In this document: positions 20,418 to 32,490 of the stretch, piece by piece | Layout: every line of letters starts with the position of its first letter | Numbering within the stretch: position 1 is the first letter of the stretch | Assembly (NCBI GenBank): GCA_016098155.1 | Contig: JAAAJB010000010.1 | Span: forward strand, 63,429-127,428 | DNA: 64,000 nucleotides | Direction: 5' to 3' | Origin: Actinomortierella ambigua | Lineage: Eukaryota; Mortierellomycota; Mortierellomycetes; Mortierellales; Mortierellaceae | Translations under genes and position numbers: made by a program | Notes under the pieces: generated by a model | The model's database searches: none | What the model was told of the DNA's origin: nothing | Seen by the model: only the letters and a program-made list of their open reading frames with translations

Positions 20418-21345
20418 ATGGACGCCGCTAGCATCGCCACCCAGTTCATCAAGTTCTATTACGACACCTTTGACACTAACCGTGCCGCTTTGGCCGCTCT
20501 CTATGTGAGTACCCCAAGAAGTATCGCCAACGCCCTTGGATTCACATCGAGCAACAGCCATGAATGGAACTCCCTCCTTTCGTGTTGCCATGTGATGCTC
20601 CAGGGGTTTCGTTACATCTATTCGAGATTGTGCCCAGCATCAATACAACTTGATTGAAATCATAAAGCTGATCATAATTCCATCTTCTTATTTGACGAGT
20701 AGCGTCCTACCTCGACGTTGACGTTTGAGGGCAACCAGTTCAATGGCGCCGCGGACATCGATGAGAAGATTAAAGTACGTAATGAATCTTGGTTTGGCAT
20801 CATTGCCAACGAGTCATGAGCATGGTGTGGTTTTGTTGGAGAGCTATATGTGCGGATTGACGGGATTCACTAATGCCTGTTTCTTTCAACCTATTTTTTA
20901 TCATTTCCAGAGCCTTCCATTTGAGAGAATTAAGCACCAGGTTGGCACCCAGGACTTCCAGGTCGGCCCTAACGGGAGCCTGCTGGTCGTCGTGACCGGC
21001 CAGATCTGGGTAAGGAGACAGACAATATGGCGAGGGTGTGAAGGGTGCTGTCACACTCTTTTAATAGGCGTGCAAGGGTATCTGGGTCGCGATGTTACCA
21101 GCACCTGCAAGCCTGGCTACTTCCTTGTGCGGGATGGTTACCTGAGCGAATAACATCTTTGCATCTCCGCTGGTCTTTCAAGCATGCTAACACTTCTACT
21201 TTGCACTGCATCTACACCTCTTCCGTGCCAATAGTTTGATGAGCAACCTGCACCCCAGCTGTTTTCTCAGACCTTCACCCTGATTGCTGAGAACCAAACC
21301 TTCTATGTGCAGAACGATGTCTTCCGCCTGTGCTATGGTGTCTAA
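20418..21345 (+). CDS. NTF2: Nuclear transport factor 2
   Basis: Exons 20418-20504, 20703-20774, 20911-21009 and 21235-21345, all GT-AG and phase 0, encode 122 residues (the family has 120-127). NTF2 carries Ran-GDP into the nucleus and binds FxFG nucleoporins. The protein begins MDAASIATQFIKFYYDTFDT, continues with NRAALAALYRPTSTLTFEG, SLPFERIKHQVGTQDFQ and LLVVVTGQIWFDEQPAPQLF, and ends QNDVFRLCYGV. These align end to end with yeast and animal NTF2, including the Q-TF-L and ND-FRL strands. The start has a good CACC context. A poly(A) signal lies about 115 bases after the stop. Confidence 0.95.
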
Positions 21346-21458
21346 GATTGCTTCGCTCCAGGTCGAGTACATCTCTTCGTGTTCTCACGAGTCAAGGCCG
21401 CTCACAGCACCTGTACCGTCCCAGGTGCTTCACCCCTCCCTCCCCCTTTTTTTTCTAT

Positions 21459-21464
21459 AATAAA
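21459..21464 (+). terminator. Poly(A) signal of NTF2
   Basis: AATAAA after a T-rich stretch, about 115 bases beyond the NTF2 stop and 66 bases before the next gene's start. Confidence 0.6.
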
Positions 21465-21530
21465 GATTTTTGAGTAAGACCAAAAATACACATTTGGATG
21501 AATTTATCTCCAATTGAACTCATTTTTGTC

Positions 21531-23372
21531 ATGTCATTCGATCCAGCTCATCCACCTTGCGAGCCGCTGTCAGGCCAAGACGTCCCATCCTTCGCCTACA
21601 CGACCTTTTCGCGTCGTCTCCCGGCGATCGTAACCAAGATTGTCGATGACGTTTATCGTACCTACCATGCCCTTGATTCCCAAGATCAAGCTACGAGTGA
21701 AAAGGTCAAGGAGGCCAAGAAGATCATCGAGATGATCGCTGGACTACGCTATGAGATGCAGCGCGATAAGCCTTTCCGGTAAGTATACTCAAAAGAAGAA
21801 ACAAAGGAGCGACCAAAGAGCTTGAATCAGTCACTGATTGTTCACCCCCTCCCCCTTTTCAAAAAAAAATAGACCGCTGACAGACAACGATCCTGATGTT
21901 GAGGAATGGAATGCCAACCTGGCAAAGTATTATCCTACTTCGAGTTGGTTCAAGGCCTCGTGGCTTTTTGCAGAGTGCTACCTGTACCGAAGGGTACGTG
22001 AGGCCTTTGCCCTGTCGACCCACTGGCGGGACTATGATCCGTTCTTTGAGCAAAAGCAGAGCGTTTTCAAGTCTTCGCAAAAGGCCGTCCTCGCCATTGC
22101 CACTCGCTTGATGGCGGCGGTGTCCTCTGGGGACGGTGAAGGCACCAAGCGCTCAGCATTGGATATCCTTGTCCAAGGCGGAAGGACTTCGGCAGGAACC
22201 CGCGAGGCGTTTTTGGAGATGGCAGAGATGTGTTTGTGGGGCAATGCCACCGATCTCTCGTTGCTTGTGGAAGCCGACACGGCCAAGCTCGAGCATCTGC
22301 AAAAGAGGATGATTAGTGGAGGCATCAGCAGCAGCAATGGTAACAACAGCTCTCAGCAACAGTCTCCTACGGCTAGCCCCAAAGAGGGCGAACAGAAATC
22401 ATCCACCATCGACAAGGAGACACTAGAGGAATTTGGAACATCGGACAAAATTTTGTCAAATGATCTGGACAAGCTCTGGGATCGTCTTCAGCACATCGAA
22501 CAAGGCCGAGTGGACATTATTCTTGACAATGCTGGTACTCTTTTTTTTTTTTTTTTTTTTNNNNNNNNNNTGCGATTGGAAAGGGGCGGGTGGACCTTTT
22601 TCTGGAAAAAGGGGGGGACCTTTTTTTTTTTTTTTTTTTTTTTTGGCAACTTGCAAAAACAAAAATTGCCACCTTGTGTCAGACACCAGCATTTCGTTTC
22701 GCTGATGACGATGACAACTTTTGGTTTAAACTGCATTTAGGTTTTGAATTGTACGTTGATCTTGTGTTTGCCGACTTTTTGGTGCGAGCTGGCTTCGCCT
22801 CCAAGGTTGTCTTCCACTGCAAGAGCATCCCATGGTTCGTTTCAGATGTGATGCAGAGCGATTTCCACTGGACATTGGAGCAGCTTGTCAAGACCGGTGA
22901 TGACGCCTTTTTCAAGCCCGAGGACTCTCTCGAGCAGCAGGCTCTCCAGGAGCTGGGCCGTCGCTGGCAAACCTATGCCGCTCAGGGTACCTGGATCGTT
23001 CAAGAGAACCCATTCTGGACCTCTTGCTTCGCCTTTTGGCATTTACCAACAGAGCCCTCAGCCAAGGCGCTGTTTGATGACATGGCCAAGGCCGATCTGT
23101 GGGTCTTTAAGGGCGATTTGAACTATCGCAAGCTCGTCTATGACTGCAAGTGGCCGACCACCACACCATTCCTGGAGGCGATTGGCCCACTGGCTTCCAA
23201 GGAACAAGGGCTCAATATGCCAAGCCTGGTCACGTTCCGGACCTGTAAGGCGGATGTTGTCGTTGGGTTGGCCCCTGGCGTTGCCGAACGTGTGCAGGCC
23301 AAATCGCCTGACTGGATGGTTAATGGCGAGTATGCTGTCATCTCGTTCAGCCAAGGAAGTCGCCAGGCTTGA
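21531..23372 (+). CDS. ARMT1/DUF89 damage-control phosphatase
   Basis: Exons 21531-21778, 21873-22534 and 22741-23372 give 513 residues (animal ARMT1 is about 440). DUF89 proteins are metal-dependent phosphatases acting on damaged or side-product sugar phosphates; the ARMT1 branch has also been reported as a carboxyl methyltransferase. The core signatures are present: FAECYLYRRVREAF, the metal-site block VDIILDNAGFELYVDLVFAD (its DNAG is split by intron 2), NPFWTS and VFKGDLNYRKLVYD. A Ser/Asn/Gln-rich insert (around residues 265-300) is extra. Intron 2 contains a 10-N gap at 22561 and a degraded duplicate, but the exons on both sides join perfectly, so the coding sequence is intact. An in-frame ATG at 21498 is a possible earlier start. 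Confidence 0.9.
22561..22570. other. Scaffold gap (10 N) inside the ARMT1 intron
   Basis: Ns follow a poly-T run. The next 50 bases (22571-22620) resemble a degraded copy of the bases before that run, then a second poly-T follows, then unique sequence resumes. See findings. Confidence 0.9.
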
Positions 23373-23462
23373 AGAAATTACCTTCCCCCCCCCCCCCGTT
23401 TCTCTGCTGAGCGAGAGGTATTAGACGACGACTGAATGTAGAGTTTATTCAGTCCTTACAGG

Positions 23463-23468
23463 AATAAA
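23463..23468 (+). terminator. Poly(A) signal of the ARMT1-like gene
   Basis: AATAAA about 90 bases after the stop codon, in the short space before the convergent peptidase gene. Confidence 0.55.
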
Positions 23469-23556
23469 AAGACAAAACTACAGTTTCTAGATAAACACGC
23501 ACAAAAAAAAGGATTTTTATCGTGTTCAAAATATTGTCACCAAAGCATCAGCTATT

Positions 23557-25442
23557 TTAGGGTCTGTCCGGGTTCTCGGCCAAGTGTCCGCTCAAGAGTT
23601 CGTATCCCGTCTCGGTGACGATAACCATGTCCTCCAAACGAATGCCAAACTGTCCTTCGACGTAAACGCCTGGCTCGTTAGTGAAGGTCATGCCCGTCTT
23701 GAGCTCCTCTTTTGTGTTGCCACCGTTCAGGTACGGCGGTTCGTGGCCCTCCAGACCGATGCCATGGCCCAGGCGGTGCGTAAAGTACTCGCCATAGCCT
23801 CCCGCTGCAATGGTCTCGCGAGCACGTTTGTCCAACGACGCTGGCGACACGCCCGGACGCGTGGCGTTCAGGGCAGCCATCTGTGCGCTCTTGACCAAAT
23901 ACCAGATCTTCTCGAGTTTGTCGTTCTTGTCCTGGTCTTGCTTACCTCGACCACGACCCCACCGGGTGTTGGCAGCCCAAAACGTGCGCGTGATGTCCGA
24001 GATATAGCCATGCAAACGTGCACCAGAGTCGATGAGTATCAACATGCCGTCGACCAGTTCCGTGTCGTTGCCGCTGCCGTGTGGAAGGGCCGCGTCAGGT
24101 CCAAAGAGGACCAGGCTACCCCCATGCTGGTAATCCAGCCCTGCCGAGCCGTAGGCGCGTGTGAGTAGCTGCTGCACTTGGGATTCTCGCATCCCGATCC
24201 GGATCTCGGAATGGACGGTCTGGATGACGGCGACTGTTGCTTGGGCGACACAGCGCAGGATCTCGACCTCGTGCGGTGTTTTGCGCTCGCGAAGAAGAGA
24301 GATGGCCTTGGGGGCTATCGAGACGTGTGTCGGGATGGTGATGGTGGTGGTGGTGGTGGCCGTGGGTGTTGTCATTGTTGATGTAAAGTCGTCTGATAGC
24401 TGCTGGGTCAGACCTTGGGCAACAAAGTGTCGCATGTCCGTGTCCAAAAACACTCGGCGCGGGCGATCCTTGGGGGGCTTGTTGTTATCTTGGGCCTCCA
24501 CGGGATGGCTATCCTTGCTTGGCCCTTGGTCATCGGGTCCAGCCCAGGGCGAGTCGAGGACCTCTTGCACAGCCGCATAGGGAGACTCGGCTTCCTCCCA
24601 GGTCTTGATCTCGATGCTTGTACCCGGTGTCAACTTTTGGCGCGCGCGCGTAGCCTCAAATGCTGGTGCCACAACTGTCACCCTGGTGAGTACTTTTTTT
24701 TTCAAGAGCGAAAAGTGAAAATTAGGTTTGTGGGTGAATTGATTGCGACCCATGGAGAACTCATGCAACTCCCTCCATTTTAAAAATTGCCCATGCTGTC
24801 GCTCTCCCGCTTTCTTTCACGCCGGCTCTACCTTGGTTGGTCTCGTCCTTCTTCGCCTGGATGACAAGCAAAAAGGGTCGCTCTGACAACGTCCAGTGAA
24901 TGTCGCTGAGGTGCAATAAGTTGGCACCAGGCTCGGCAATGTAGGCGTCGGCTTGATGTTGGAGCAGCACCTCTGACAAGCGCTTCTGCCGCTCTCCAAA
25001 CTCATGCCCAGATATAGGCTTCACTTTGTCGCAGAATCCTTGTAGGTGTTTGTGGCGTGGTGTTCCTAAACCACCGTTAATGAGTCTACAAGTAGAAAAA
25101 AAAAAGGATGAGAACGAGGGGCGATAAGGAGGATGGTTCTCTGCAGTGAGAAGCAATCTTCAGCCAGCCTCCTAAAAAAAATACCGAGAGAAAACGATGA
25201 AACAGCCCCAAGCAAAGAGGCCGAAAACGACTGCCAGAAGACTATAGCCGATGCATCGCCACTTGAGGCCCTCCTTGGTCCGCACTTGCCCATCGCCTAG
25301 AGAAGGTGAAAAATGTGGTTAAAGACTCATCGCCGCCGGCTTTTCACTTTGTGTCAATGAATGATAAAACTTTACCATTGACTCTGCCAAGTAAGGGCTC
25401 CTGCTCGTTGTGCGTAGTGTCTCGGTTGTTGCCGCGCTCCAT
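23557..25442 (-). CDS. Membrane-anchored M24 metallopeptidase (Xaa-Pro dipeptidase-like)
   Basis: Exons (minus) 25442-25376, 25296-25185, 25085-24832 and 24692-23557 yield 522 residues. The N-terminus is cytosolic-like with an acidic dileucine motif (NEQEPLLGRV), followed by one membrane helix at about 37-59 (CIGYSLLAVVFGLFAWGCFI), so it is a type II membrane protein. The creatinase-like N-domain (ANLLHLSDIHWTLSERPFLL) precedes the pita-bread domain with all expected metal ligands: DSGARLHGYISDITRTFW (two Asp), HRLGHGIGLEGHEPP (His), TNEPGVYVEGQFGIRLED (two Glu). The family cleaves Xaa-Pro peptide bonds using two Mn or similar ions. The ExxxLL motif resembles AP-3 vacuolar sorting signals, so a vacuolar membrane location is inferred. 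The last acceptor follows a poly-A run and was chosen by phase. Confidence 0.88.
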
Positions 25443-25985
25443 GTCTGCTACGTTGGGTGCGCTCTCTCGCGTTGCCATAGCTGATAATCAGGTTGGCAGG
25501 TTGCGAAGGAGAAGGAGAAGTTGAAGGAGATTGAGGAAAGAGAGAAGAGGATGACGATAGCACAAAGGAGGTTAGTTTTAAATGCGCCGTTGTGTGCGTG
25601 GGAGGTAATGTGGGTGTGACAATAACATAACGGGTGTACCACTACCATTCTCTCCAAATGATTTCCAAAACAGGCTTCGATGGGCTTGTTCAAAGCCAAC
25701 AACAACAACAAAAAAAGTTTGACATGCACAAGAGAAGACAGGGCAGGAGTTGAAGTCGTAAAAGTACACGTTGAAAAATGTTCCAACACTTTGTGAAACT
25801 GGGACCCCAAGATACACGTGCTCCAGACCCACCCCACACCGCCTTGATGTATATTCCCAGCGACAAAAAAAACAACAGTGACAGAGTTTGCAGATGATTC
25901 ATGTTTGAAGAATACACGGAAATGGAGATAATAATGGGAGGCTGCTTCTTTTTGATGGTACACGGTGGATTTTTTGATTTTTTTT
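25443..25985. other. Intergenic
   Basis: About 540 bases between two minus-strand genes, serving as the promoter of the M24 peptidase and the 3' flank of the GT2 gene. It contains short CAA repeats near 25700. No gene seen. Confidence 0.5.
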
Positions 25986-28900
25986 CTATACTTCAAATCT
26001 AGCCACTTTGCGCTTTCCTCCCTCGACCGAGATATAACTGGTCATGTTTTCGTAGAGCTCCTCGTAGGAAAAGTCGCGCTTGTAGTCGCGCTTCAGGACC
26101 CCATTCCGGATAAACATTGCATAGATCACAGCAAGATAGCAGACAATAAACCCCACGAGCGAACCCTGGATCATTCGATCCGTGAAGAACGGTTCGTCCC
26201 CGCCAATCGGGATCGGCGACACTTGCGAGTATCGCGCCGGGCGATGAAAGATTCCTAGACCTAGTACAAGCCCCCATGCCACCGGCGCAATGTAGTTTTG
26301 CAGTCGCGTAAAGTTGCGGATCAGGCGAGCGCTAAAAGAAAAAAATAAGTTGCATGAAAAATCAAGTAAACGTCAGTCATTGTGATGGGTGTTTGATGGT
26401 AGGCTGATCGACATAATTAATGATCGAAATAAGATTCTTTACCTTGTACCCCACGAATTATCGTACAGAGTCAGGGCAGCAAAGATTTTGGCGGGAACAT
26501 AACCCATCATGTAGAGGAAGCCATAGATGGTGGTGAACAGAAATTTCTTGTCGCCCGTGACGCGCAGGGCATAGGATGTCTTGAGGAGGCCGACAAAGGC
26601 GATCGAAACGAGCCACCATGAGATCTGGGCGCCCGTACCGAAATAGATGCAGTTGACGAGATTGTAAATCATCATCATGGGATAGATGAGCTGGTACAAC
26701 AGCGCGTAGGTCATCCACGGCGAGTGCAGGTGCATGCAGCCAAGCTGGATCGGGATCTCTCGGAAAAACGACTTTGACCAGCGGGTTTGTTGAGTCACCC
26801 AAGCAATGAAGCGGATCGGCGTGTCCGTGTAACAGATCGCGTAGTGGGTGAACTTGACCTTGTAGCCGTCGCGTAGGACCAGGTTCGTCAGGTGGCGGTC
26901 GTCGCCGTAGGTACACATGACACCGAGGAATGACTGCCGCACCCATTGGTCCATCACATCGGCAATGATCGACATGCGATAGATGCCCAGAGGGCCGGAG
27001 ACACAGTTGACAACCGAGTGGTACGACTGCGCACCTCGCTCAAGATTGAAGGCAAACCAGTACCGCAGCGACGACAGAAAGCTGACCCATGTGCCGGTGT
27101 TATAGATTCGCACATCGCCTGTAGCAGCCCCGATAATGGGTGATTCGGCCAGAGCAAACGCCAACTCTACACACCAGTCGTTTTTTTTTTTTTTGATAGT
27201 GTTCACCCCACGAGGAAAAAAAAAGAAATTCTCAGTCTTCAAGGATGGGTTGGAATCTCGAACTGAACCGTGTCTTTCCCCTCTCCATTTTTCCTCTTCT
27301 ATACTCCCCCCACCCAACCCCCAAATCGATTCCCCCTCCCCTTGCCCTTTTTCACGTCTTTTTCGTCCTAAAATGATCCTCGCTCGCGCCATCCTTTTCC
27401 AAGGTCAGATCCAGGTCTCGAATCTACACTAAAAACCAAATGTGTCACCCCCCCTCCTCCTCCCCTCCACAAACACACGACACCTTCGATGCATGAACTC
27501 AAGTCTTACCTTTACAAACATGAGGATCCAGATAGGTGTCGGAATCCGTGACAACAACCGCCTCAATCCCTTGTTGTAGCAGCGCGCAAAAGCCCGTATA
27601 CATGGCAGATCTTTTGCCACGATGAGGCTGCATGACACAGACGGGGCCCGGATGAGCGGCAATCTGGCGGACAAGGTCCTCGCGATCCTTACTGCTCGGT
27701 TCCCGGTCCATGCACAGGAAATCGGGCCGGATGACGGCCGGGTTATGGCGTGAAAAAACCTTTTGGAAGATTTGGGCCATGTATTCATCCTGGGCCTCGT
27801 TGCCATCGACGACCAGCAAGATGCGCTGGTTCTGTTGGTACCGCATTGCCTTGAGTGACTTTAAACAACCTTCCAACAAAATCGGATCCTCGCGGTACCC
27901 AACTGCCAAGACCCCCGTCGACAATCCAACCCAATGCGGGTCCCGCTGCCGCACCCGTCGATTGACACGTCGGCGGTTGAGTGCTGAAAACGAAATCACG
28001 GCCATAAAATCCAAGGCCATCAACATGCCGTACGTGACCGAAGTTTGCCAGGCTCCTGCCGAGACCTGGACGTGGAAACAGGCCTTGAGGATAACGTACG
28101 GCAGCAGAAAAATACCCATTGTAAACAGGATCCATGCCGTCTTCTTCCACGGCGACACTGGCGCGGCCTTCAGTCCAAAGATCTGTGCCGCGTCCTTGGA
28201 TTTCGCGGCAGTGGCGGCAGCGGCGTTCAACAACGCCGTTTGATGGCGCAGATGATCATAGTCGATCGGTGATGCTTGTACAGACCCATCATAGTAGTAA
28301 TTGTTGTAGTAATAGTTGTTGTTGCTGTAGTAGGCGGTGGATGAGAAAGGGTCGTAGGTGTTGGGTCGAGGTCGCGGCGTCATCGGCGTCATCGGTGTTG
28401 TTGGCGTTTTCAACGCTTGTGTCGCCAAAGCCGGAGACGGCGACGACGGGAATGATCCTAGGTGTGGGTCATACGAAGGGTGGCGCTCATGATGAACGCT
28501 TGGTCGACCAGCCAGAAAGTCGTCGTCGCCGCCGCCGTTGTTGTTGCTGCCTGGGTGATACCCAGCATGGTCGCTCTTGTGGTTCCGCGCATGAGCATTG
28601 GTTTCGATCGAAGGTAGCAGGTGGAACGAAGGTGAGAAATGAGAGGCGTCGGTCGCTGTGGTTGTTGCTGAGGCAGATGCGGAAACGGATAAAGGTGTTC
28701 GGAGCTGTTGCGCCGATGCCGCTGTCGACGAGAAGGTCGGTGGAATGAGATGATCCAAACTCGCTTGAGAAGTATGCCCTATCCGCTGGTGCATCGAGCG
28801 GGCCTTTGCAGTCCCGCTAGTGCTGGTGCTACTGCTGCTGCCGCTGCTGGCCATGGCTGTCCCTCCTCCTCCTCCTCCACCACCACCACCAGCGCCACCA

Positions 28901-29187
28901 CCAGTACCACCACCACCAGTACCGACACTTCGGACAACGCCCCCATTCGTCATCACCGCCACCGCTGCTGCCGCTGCTGCTGCCGCGGCCTTACTGCGAG
29001 CCTCTTGCATTAGTAGCGAATAATCGATGGACATTGACGCTCCATGTCCGTGTCGCTTCATTCCCATACCAATCCCCTGCGTCTTGAACGCAAGGGGGTC
29101 TTTGGAATGGATATCCAGTCGTGGATCTGCATCTTGTAGAGCACGATGGTTTAGCACCGTCGTCTCCTCAGGAGGCTGGGGTGGCAT
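25986..29187 (-). CDS. Hyaluronan-synthase-like processive GT2 glycosyltransferase
   Basis: Exons (minus) 29187-27510, 27166-26443 and 26331-25986 encode 915 residues. The first 340 residues are low complexity (poly-Ala, poly-Gly, Asn/Tyr runs) and probably cytosolic. Two membrane helices follow (about 349-368 and 385-402), then a GT2 domain: LAVGYREDPILLEGCLKSL, VVDGN, VVVTDSDTYLDP (DSD near 548), YGDDRHLT (near 647) and WVTQQTRWSKSFFREI (QxxRW near 685). Four or more C-terminal helices and the element DNSWGTSAR follow. This motif set matches class I hyaluronan synthases, including fungal Cps1 of Cryptococcus, more closely than chitin synthases. It should polymerise a cell-surface glycan at the plasma membrane; the actual polymer cannot be told from sequence. 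An upstream in-frame ATG at 29235 is an alternative start. Confidence 0.88.
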
Positions 29188-32100
29188 AATCGAAAACAAA
29201 ACAGAGGAGAGAAAGGGGGGGTGCGAAGAAGCCACTTGTGTCGGATATCTTCTTCCGGGATACAGCTAATCCGTGGAAGGGCGAACCGGGCTGTCTTTAG
29301 AGCTTGAGTCGGACTGATGGAAGAGGAGGTGGGACGGGGTCTCTCGCGTCAGATTTTCTAGGTTCGATCTAGTAAAAACAAGTGTGTAGGGGGGAGAGGG
29401 AGGGAGGGAGGAGGGGGCGGGTAGAGACGGGGTAGAAAAGACGAGAGAGAGAGAGAGAGAGTGGAGAGAAAGAAAGAGAGACAAGGGATCAGATCAATTG
29501 TTCTTCTCCAGAGAGAACGAAGAAATAGAGAGTAGACAGAATAATGGTAAAGTATCAAAGAGGACGGGAGGAAAGTCGTTCTCTCTTTTCTCTGTAACAC
29601 AGCAAGAAAGTGATGGAGAAAGTATGGTTTGTGGACCACCAGGCTCAAGTAGAAAGACTAGAAAAAAAAAGGAGAGGAAGAATGAAATGATATCCTACTA
29701 GGAATGTAGGCCAGTCATGAATGTTGGCGAAGAGAAAAACACATTGACACAGAGAAGAACATAGACAATTGACATGAGCGATAGAAGGAGAGGGGGGGCG
29801 CAAATGAGGGGAGGGACAAAGAGACGGGGAAAAGGAATCGAAATAAGGGAAAAGTGTAAAAATATTCAAAAGAGAGGTAAAAGTAGGGGGTGAGGCGCTC
29901 AGTTGTAAACGCTCCCAGCCGAGAGTCGTTGTTGTAGCTTGTGTGTTCGGGTTGTGTGGGTTCAATGATCCCTGAGGGCCGCGTGCGTAGGATAAACAAA
30001 CGGTACCAAGCAGGAATGCCAGAGGGTATCTACTGAGCCTGTCCACAAGAGCAGAAGTGATCCGGACGAAGGGGAGGGCTGAAAAGGGAAAGGACGGAAA
30101 CCGGATGGTGGTAGAAGAAAACAAAGGAAATGAAAAAGAATAGGAGCCCACGAGAGTAGACTTCAGTGAACGATGGGCCGGTATGTTAGAGAAATGGGCT
30201 GGATGGGTGACTGGGGCCGGTCGGTTGACACGGAGCAATGTCGTTAACCGCGCCGAGTTATGAGCCGCTATACCCAGAAACTCACTCTAGTCGCTGCTAC
30301 GGACACCCAACGACGACCAACTTTTTTTTCGTTACGAGTCCAAGAATACAACAAAGGTAGAGGGAGAAAAAAAAACAAATATGCCAGAGAAGTGGAAGAA
30401 AGATGCAGAAGGGAATCCAAGAAAGAGACAAGAAGGGAGGGAAAGAGATGGGAATGGCATCCAGCCAGAGAGAGAGAGGAAAGAGAGAGAGGATGTGTGT
30501 ATGTTGAAAGAGAAGGCAGCTAAGGGAGGCACGATGGCGCGGAGAGGTGCAAAAAGGAAAAGAGAATCAGACATTACATCCAGCTAGGATGAATCGACAC
30601 GATGCAAGCCTGAGTGTGTTACGAGAACGAACGAAAGCGCGTGTTGATTATAGCAATCCAATATAATCCTGAGAGATAACAGCGTGAGTTTCTTCGTGCT
30701 CAATGGTGCATGAGACGAGCTACGAATGAAGAGGTGAAGGATGGAGATCAAAAGGAGAGAGCAAGAAAAAGAATAACGGGCAGTGATGTTCACAATATCC
30801 CATCTGCTGGACAGAAAATTCAGAGGAGTGATGGTCCACTTTTCGTGCAACAATTGGTAGGCCAATGAGACCCAATGATGCCCTCTCATCGCCGCATCTC
30901 CAAAAATATCCTACTGGTCCAATCTCCCAAACCTGGTACCATATGCGTTTCATAGTCATGCAATCAAGAACAACGGCACGCCTAAGACCACTACGTGTAC
31001 AGCCCTTCAAACGCCAACAGCGCCGCACACTTGGCAGTCTTGCGTTCCTTCCTTTGATGGTTCGCGCGCCAGAGTTTGTAAAGCGATGATCAGCCCTCCA
31101 TGAAAGGTAAAAATCGAGCAAGCCTGTGACCACAGTGGCACCACATGGGCGCACTGTGGGCTGGAGAAATAGAAGATAGTCCAGAGTCTGCATGCCCATG
31201 CACCACCTCCGTTGACCAGTCATCCACGTCGCCAGTGACTAATCAAGTACGAGTAGGCTTTTGAAAGGAGTACTGAGCATGTTCAAGTGTTCGCGCGTGT
31301 GTGTTGGTCGATGTTGAAGGATGAGAGAGAAGGAGCAAAGTGATGACAGCAACACTAGAGTAGCCAAAGTGTTTACCTTTAGCTTGGCGAGCAAAAGGGG
31401 AGAGAGGGGCAAAAGGCTCAGGAATAGTTGAAAAACTGTGGGGTGAAGACGAGAATTCACTAGGGAAGGCTCCTGGGATAGTAGGGTAATTAGAACAATA
31501 CGAAGATACGAAGAAATACGGACAGATGGCAATGAATATGAGGGACAGCGGAGAATGGGTACAGAGAGAAGGAATCGAAAGACAAAACAAATAAGCAAAA
31601 TGAAGGACAAGAGTGTCACCGCGCACACGAATTGGTTGGCCCGATAATAAAATGTCAGGAAAACATTCATCAGTATGACAGGCGAGAGATGTACTGTACC
31701 TTTTGTAAGAGGAGAACGGAAGGAGGACAAGCAAGAGGAAGAGAAGCAATTCAAGAGTATCGAGTGAGGAATGAAAGTCGGACCAAACTCGGTGGAGGTC
31801 TATGGAAGCATAGACACAGCAGCCATCGGAATGTTGCAGGGTGTGCTGTGAAGCCATGGGCAAATGGGGGCGTGTTCCTTGGTCGTATTCTGTGCAAATG
31901 CAGGTGGAGTAGTGAGATTACCGTGTTGTAGGGTTGGATGGGAATGCCACTTCCTTGTGAACACGGCTTGAGCATGTAGCCACGCATTTCTTTTCTTGCT
32001 GTCCTAAGGACTGGCGAAGCAATCACAAGGGCGACACAAGCCCCGAGGTGCTCAACCCTGGGATAAAGAAAAAAAAAACAAACAGCCATGTCCCTTACCG

Positions 32101-32490
32101 GAAGAAAAAAATATTCATGAAGCTGTGTTTGGTCAAAGTCTTCCGAAACTCAGAAAAGTTGACATGTGGAAAGAGAGCCTTGCGCTGAATCCATGTACTT
32201 CAGGTGGAGGTGGATGAACAGTCCTCCTGTTCATTTATTTGATGTTCCACACCTTGACCCTTGGTCCTATACACTTCTCTCGCAGGGACCCAAAGAGTGA
32301 TTGGGATCGATGGGTATCGCCCTTGTTCTTAGAGCGAAGTGACATTTTGATGCTTAGGAAATTCCTTCCCCCTGTGGCTGGTGCATGTATGCGTGCGCGT
32401 ACAATCTAGAAAGGGGGTGGGGGTGGTAGAGACTGACAGACACATATTCAAACAAACAAAGACAAGATCGAGTGAAAGAAAAGTGTATTT
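29188..32490. other. Long intergenic region, no gene recognised
   Basis: About 3.3 kb upstream of the GT2 gene. 29380-30560 is strongly purine-rich on the plus strand (a CT-rich leader or promoter for the minus-strand gene) with GA microsatellites near 29440-29480 and 30465-30490. The rest has only frames without recognisable domains, such as one on the minus strand at 30720-31223. No RNA gene seen. Confidence 0.5.

Noticed and set aside
30720..31223. 167-residue minus-strand frame upstream of the GT2 gene
   Set aside because: Its composition is not protein-like in a consistent way and no family features are visible.
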